From Actinomycetes bacterium (GTDB taxonomy: Bacteria; Actinomycetota; Actinomycetes; Propionibacteriales; Propionibacteriaceae), in NCBI GenBank assembly GCA_023387135.1, contig JAEWIK010000188.1, positions 1 through 7,950 on the forward strand: DNA of 7,950 nucleotides. The letters are read 5' to 3'. The notes under the pieces were generated by a model. That model was not told the origin of the DNA. It was given only the letters and a program-made list of their open reading frames with translations, and searched no databases. The translations under genes and the position numbers were made by a program. Shown piece after piece: positions 5,362 to 7,950 of the stretch. Position 1 is the first letter of the stretch. Every line of letters begins with the position of its first letter.

Positions 5362-5814
5362 TCACGAGCGGTACTGGTTGTCGAGGTCGGTGATCATGCC
5401 GACGCGGTGGGAGTGCCTTCCACCCGCCTCGAACTCGGCAGCCAGCCAGGTGTCGACGATCATCAGGGCGAGGTCGACGCCCACCACGCGGGCCCCGAAG
5501 GCCAGCACGTTGGCATTGTTGTGACGCTTCGCCATCTGGGCCGAGAACGGCTCGCTGACGCAGGCAGCCCTGACCCCCTTCACCTTGTTCGCAGCGATGG
5601 AGATGCCGACCCCGGTGCCGCAGATGGCGATGCCGAGGTCGGCGTCGCCGTGTGCCACGGCCTCGCCGACGAGCCTGCCCCAGTAGGGGTAGTCGGAGCT
5701 CTCACGGGTGTGGGCGCCGAGGTCCTCCACGTCGTGCCCGAGCTCTTCGAGATGCTGCGTGACCGCCTGCTTCAGCTCGATGCTGGAGTGGTCGCCGCCG
5801 ATGACCAGTTTCAT
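5362..5814 (-). CDS. rpiB: Ribose-5-phosphate isomerase B (RpiB/LacAB family)
   Basis: Interconverts ribose 5-phosphate and ribulose 5-phosphate in the non-oxidative pentose phosphate pathway; cytoplasmic. It is 150 residues, normal for RpiB. Motifs: IGGDH at 5-9 with substrate-binding D8/H9, SSDYPYWG at 39-46, ICGTGVGISIAANKV at 64-78 with catalytic Cys65, RHNNANVLAFGAR at 97-109 with H98, and the phosphate-binding GGRHSHRV at 131-138. Cys65 makes it E. coli-like rather than like mycobacterial RpiB, which uses a Glu. Related enzymes acting on allose, galactose or erythrulose phosphates share these motifs, so substrate is not certain. The GGDHSS sequence departs from the common GGDHAG. Start ATG 5814 overlaps the pyk stop as ATGA, with AAGAGG 6 nt upstream. 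A longer in-frame opening into pyk is a shadow. Confidence 0.92.
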   Translation of the reverse strand: MKLVIGGDHSSIELKQAVTQHLEELGHDVEDLGAHTRESSDYPYWGRLVGEAVAHGDADLGIAICGTGVGISIAANKVKGVRAACVSEPFSAQMAKRHNNANVLAFGARVVGVDLALMIVDTWLAAEFEAGGRHSHRVGMITDLDNQYRS

Positions 5815-7250
5815 TCCCGTCCTCTTGTCGTCGCCTGTGCCGCGTCTGTCACCTCGAACACGCGCAGCGAGTTCGTCTGGTGGGTCAGCCGTCCCGGGTT
5901 GCCTGCCACCACGACCACGCGGTCGCCCGCCTTCACCAGCCCCCGCTCGCGGAGGCCGTCCGACACCGATTGAACCATGGCGTCGGTGCTGACGTACTCG
6001 GGGGTGACGTACGACTGCACTCCCCAGCACAGGGTGAGTTCCTGGGCGGTCTGCGGCAGCGGCGTAAAGGCCATGATCGGCACCTCGGAACGCAACCTTG
6101 CGAGCCGGTGCGGGGTGTCGCCGGAGATCGTGAACGGCGCCAGGTACTTCGCCTCGATCCGCTCCGCCACCTCGACGGCAGCCTTCGCTATCACGCCCGA
6201 CTGCGTGTGCGGGTTCCAGTCGAGCCGGCGGATCTGGTCGAGCCCGCCCTTCTCGGTCTTGAGCACGATGCGCGCCATGACGTTGACGGAGTCGATCGGG
6301 TAGTCCCCGACGGCGGTCTCGCCCGAGAGCATGACGGCGTCGGCGCCGTCCAGCACGGCGTTGGCGACGTCCGACGCCTCGGCCCTCGTCGGACGGTGGG
6401 CGGTGATCATCGACTCCAGCATCTGCGTGGCGACGATCACCGGCTTCGCCCAGGCCCTGGCGGCGTCGATGATCCGCTTCTGCACGGACGGGACGTCCTC
6501 CAGCGGGAGCTCGACGCCGAGGTCGCCGCGGGCGACCATGAACGCGTCGAAGGTGTCGATGATGCCGGCGAGGTTCTCGATCGCCTGCGGCTTCTCGAAC
6601 TTGGCGATGACGGGGACCTTGCGCCCCTCCTCCACCATGACCTGGCGCACGGGCTCGATGTCGGCGGGAGACCTGACGAACGACAGCGCGACCATGTCGA
6701 CGCCGTGGCGCAGCGCCCACCTCAGGTCGCGCTCGTCCTTCTCGCTCAGGGCGGGGACGCTGACCGCCACCCCGGGCAGGTTGATCCCCTTGTGGTCCGA
6801 CACCTTGCCGCCGACGATGACCTCGGTGACGACCTCGGTCCCCGACACCTCGAGAGCCCGCAACTCGATGGCGCCGTCGTTGATCAGGATCTGGTCACCG
6901 GGGCTCACGTCGTCGGTGATGCTCTTCAGCGTGGTGCCGGCACGTTCGGCGCTGCCCACGACGTCCTCGGTGGTGATGGTGAAGCGGGCGCCCTTGACCA
7001 GCTCGGCCTCGCCGTCGGCGAAGGTCTCCAGCCTGATCTTGGGGCCCTGCAGGTCGGCGAACACCCCGACGGGACGGCCCGCCGCGCGGGCGGCGTCGCG
7101 GATCCAGCCCAGGCGCAGGGTGTGGATCACATGGTCGCCGTGGCTCATGTTGAGGCGGGCGACGTCCATCCCCGCCTCGACGAGTTCGGCGATCTTCTCC
7201 GGCGAGTCTGTGGCCGGTCCTATCGTGCACACGATCTTGGCTCTACGCAC
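5811..7250 (-). CDS. pyk: Pyruvate kinase
   Basis: Catalyses phosphoenolpyruvate + ADP to pyruvate + ATP, the last step of glycolysis; cytoplasmic homotetramer in this family. It has 479 residues, the full family length. The TIM barrel opens with RRAKIVCTIGPA and has ARLNMSHG (R32, N34, S36, H37) and ADLQGPKIR. The B domain is about 72-167. Active-site residues follow: K217 and E219 in IAKFEKPQAIEN, D243 in VARGDLGVELP (Mg2+ ligands E219 and D243), TQMLESM at 275-281, and RPTRAEASDVANAVLDGAD. The C-terminal effector domain is about 345-470. The start is GTG 7250, which gives the MRRAKIV N-terminus usual in actinobacteria; AGGG lies 7 nt upstream. It follows the pseudouridine synthase gene after 22 bp and overlaps rpiB, so the three are probably one operon. 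Confidence 0.97.
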   Translation of the reverse strand: MRRAKIVCTIGPATDSPEKIAELVEAGMDVARLNMSHGDHVIHTLRLGWIRDAARAAGRPVGVFADLQGPKIRLETFADGEAELVKGARFTITTEDVVGSAERAGTTLKSITDDVSPGDQILINDGAIELRALEVSGTEVVTEVIVGGKVSDHKGINLPGVAVSVPALSEKDERDLRWALRHGVDMVALSFVRSPADIEPVRQVMVEEGRKVPVIAKFEKPQAIENLAGIIDTFDAFMVARGDLGVELPLEDVPSVQKRIIDAARAWAKPVIVATQMLESMITAHRPTRAEASDVANAVLDGADAVMLSGETAVGDYPIDSVNVMARIVLKTEKGGLDQIRRLDWNPHTQSGVIAKAAVEVAERIEAKYLAPFTISGDTPHRLARLRSEVPIMAFTPLPQTAQELTLCWGVQSYVTPEYVSTDAMVQSVSDGLRERGLVKAGDRVVVVAGNPGRLTHQTNSLRVFEVTDAAQATTRGRE

Positions 7251-7272
7251 GTGACGACCCTATCTCCCCTCG

Positions 7273-7950
7273 TCACTCGCTCACGACGGCGAGCGCGTGC
7301 GCGAGGTCCTGCGGGTACTCGGACGTGAACTGCACCCATTCGCCGCTGCCCGGGTGGGTGAACCCGAGTTGGACGGCGTGCAGCCACTGCCGCTCCAGCC
7401 CGAGCCTGGCGGCGAGCACGGGATCGCCCCCGTAGGTGGGGTCTCCCACGCAGGGATGCCTGATCGCCTGCATGTGCACCCTGATCTGGTGCGTGCGGCC
7501 GGTCTCGAGGTGGACCTCGAGCAGCGTGACGGCAGGGAATGCCTCGATCATCGAGTAGTGGGTCACCGAATGCCTGCCGCCGTCGATGACCGCCATCTTG
7601 TACTCGGCACCGGGGTGCCTGCCGATCGGGGCGTCGATGGTGCCCTCGAAGGGGTCGGGATGGCCCTGCACGAGGGTGTGGTAGATCTTCTCGACCGTCC
7701 TCGCCTTGAAGGCGCGCTTGAGCGCCGTGTAGGCGGGTTCGCTCTTCGCCACGACCATCAGGCCCGACGTCCCCACGTCGAGCCGCTGGACGATGCCCTG
7801 CCGCTCGGAGGCCCCCGAGGTCGAGATCCTGAAACCCGCCGCGGCGAGGTGCTCGACCACCGAGGGTCCGTCCCAGCCGAGACTCGGGTGGGCCGCCACT
7901 CCCGCGGGCTTGACGACAACCACGATTACCGATACGACGTGGACGATCCG
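7273..7950 (-). CDS. RluA/RluD-family pseudouridine synthase, C-terminal part (5' end outside window)
   Basis: Converts specific uridines in RNA (23S rRNA in the RluD case) to pseudouridine. About 225 C-terminal residues are visible; the frame stays open to the window edge, so the N-terminal S4 RNA-binding domain expected in the family lies outside. Motifs: KPAGVAAHP, the catalytic loop [18 protein letters not shown] with the catalytic Asp encoded at 7777-7779, [13 protein letters not shown], and [15 protein letters not shown] at 7923 should not be taken as the start because homologues align well upstream of it. Next to KPAG the visible N-terminus reads [16 protein letters not shown], where the family normally has several acidic residues (see findings). 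The specific target uridine cannot be told. It is probably the first visible gene of an operon with pyk and rpiB. Confidence 0.92.
   Translation of the reverse strand, partial: RIVHVVSVIVVVVKPAGVAAHPSLGWDGPSVVEHLAAAGFRISTSGASERQGIVQRLDVGTSGLMVVAKSEPAYTALKRAFKARTVEKIYHTLVQGHPDPFEGTIDAPIGRHPGAEYKMAVIDGGRHSVTHYSMIEAFPAVTLLEVHLETGRTHQIRVHMQAIRHPCVGDPTYGGDPVLAARLGLERQWLHAVQLGFTHPGSGEWVQFTSEYPQDLAHALAVVSE

Noticed and set aside
5815..6720. Long upstream extension in frame with rpiB through pyk
   Set aside because: The extension lies wholly within pyk in another frame and has arginine-rich, low-complexity sequence. The internal ATG at 5814 has a ribosome binding site and gives the normal RpiB length.
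5880..7328. A 482-residue open frame on the plus strand opposite pyk
   Set aside because: Antisense shadow of pyruvate kinase, low complexity (DDLGDD, HDVDGVDR), no recognisable motifs.

Overview
The window is a gene-dense, strongly GC-rich stretch that looks like an actinobacterial (Actinomycetota) chromosome. The clues are near-universal G/C at third codon positions, a PdtaR-type ANTAR response regulator, a PolA with a degenerate proofreading domain, a tRNA gene without an encoded CCA end, and Pyk, RpiB and pseudouridine synthase sequences of actinobacterial type. I cannot name a genus; a member of the Propionibacteriales would fit but this is only a guess.

Layout, left to right. (1) Bases 1-1564, minus strand: the N-terminal 521 residues of DNA polymerase I (polA), cut by the window start. 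(2) Bases 1649-2053, plus strand: a MenI/PaaI-like hotdog acyl-CoA thioesterase, divergent from polA. (3) Bases 2054-2692, minus strand: pdtaR, whose stop codon directly abuts the thioesterase stop. (4) Bases 2801-2881, plus strand: tRNA-Leu(CAA), followed by a hairpin and three tandem 12-bp repeats. (5) Bases 2972-5343, plus strand: a compact four-gene transport cassette made of a PadR repressor, a DUF1048 protein, an ABC ATPase and an ABC-2 permease. It is preceded by a promoter buried in two tandem operator-like repeats and by a 14-codon leader ORF. Junctions inside the cassette are a 1-bp gap and two ATGA overlaps, so the genes are almost certainly co-transcribed and translationally coupled. 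(6) Bases 5362-7950, minus strand: an RluA-family pseudouridine synthase (5' end outside the window), pyruvate kinase (pyk) and ribose-5-phosphate isomerase B (rpiB), in that transcription order, with pyk and rpiB overlapping by ATGA.

Most of the window is housekeeping: DNA repair and replication, a stress-type antitermination regulator, central carbon metabolism and RNA modification. The accessory element is the PadR-controlled transporter cassette sitting between a tRNA gene and the pyk-rpiB operon. It looks like a self-regulated small-molecule (drug-type) export system with a DUF1048 partner of unknown function. No integrase, transposase, insertion sequence, CRISPR array or duplicated tRNA end was seen. 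The points most worth checking are the tandem operator, the coupled leader ORF, the role of the DUF1048 protein, and an odd cluster of valines replacing expected acidic residues in the pseudouridine synthase at the right edge.
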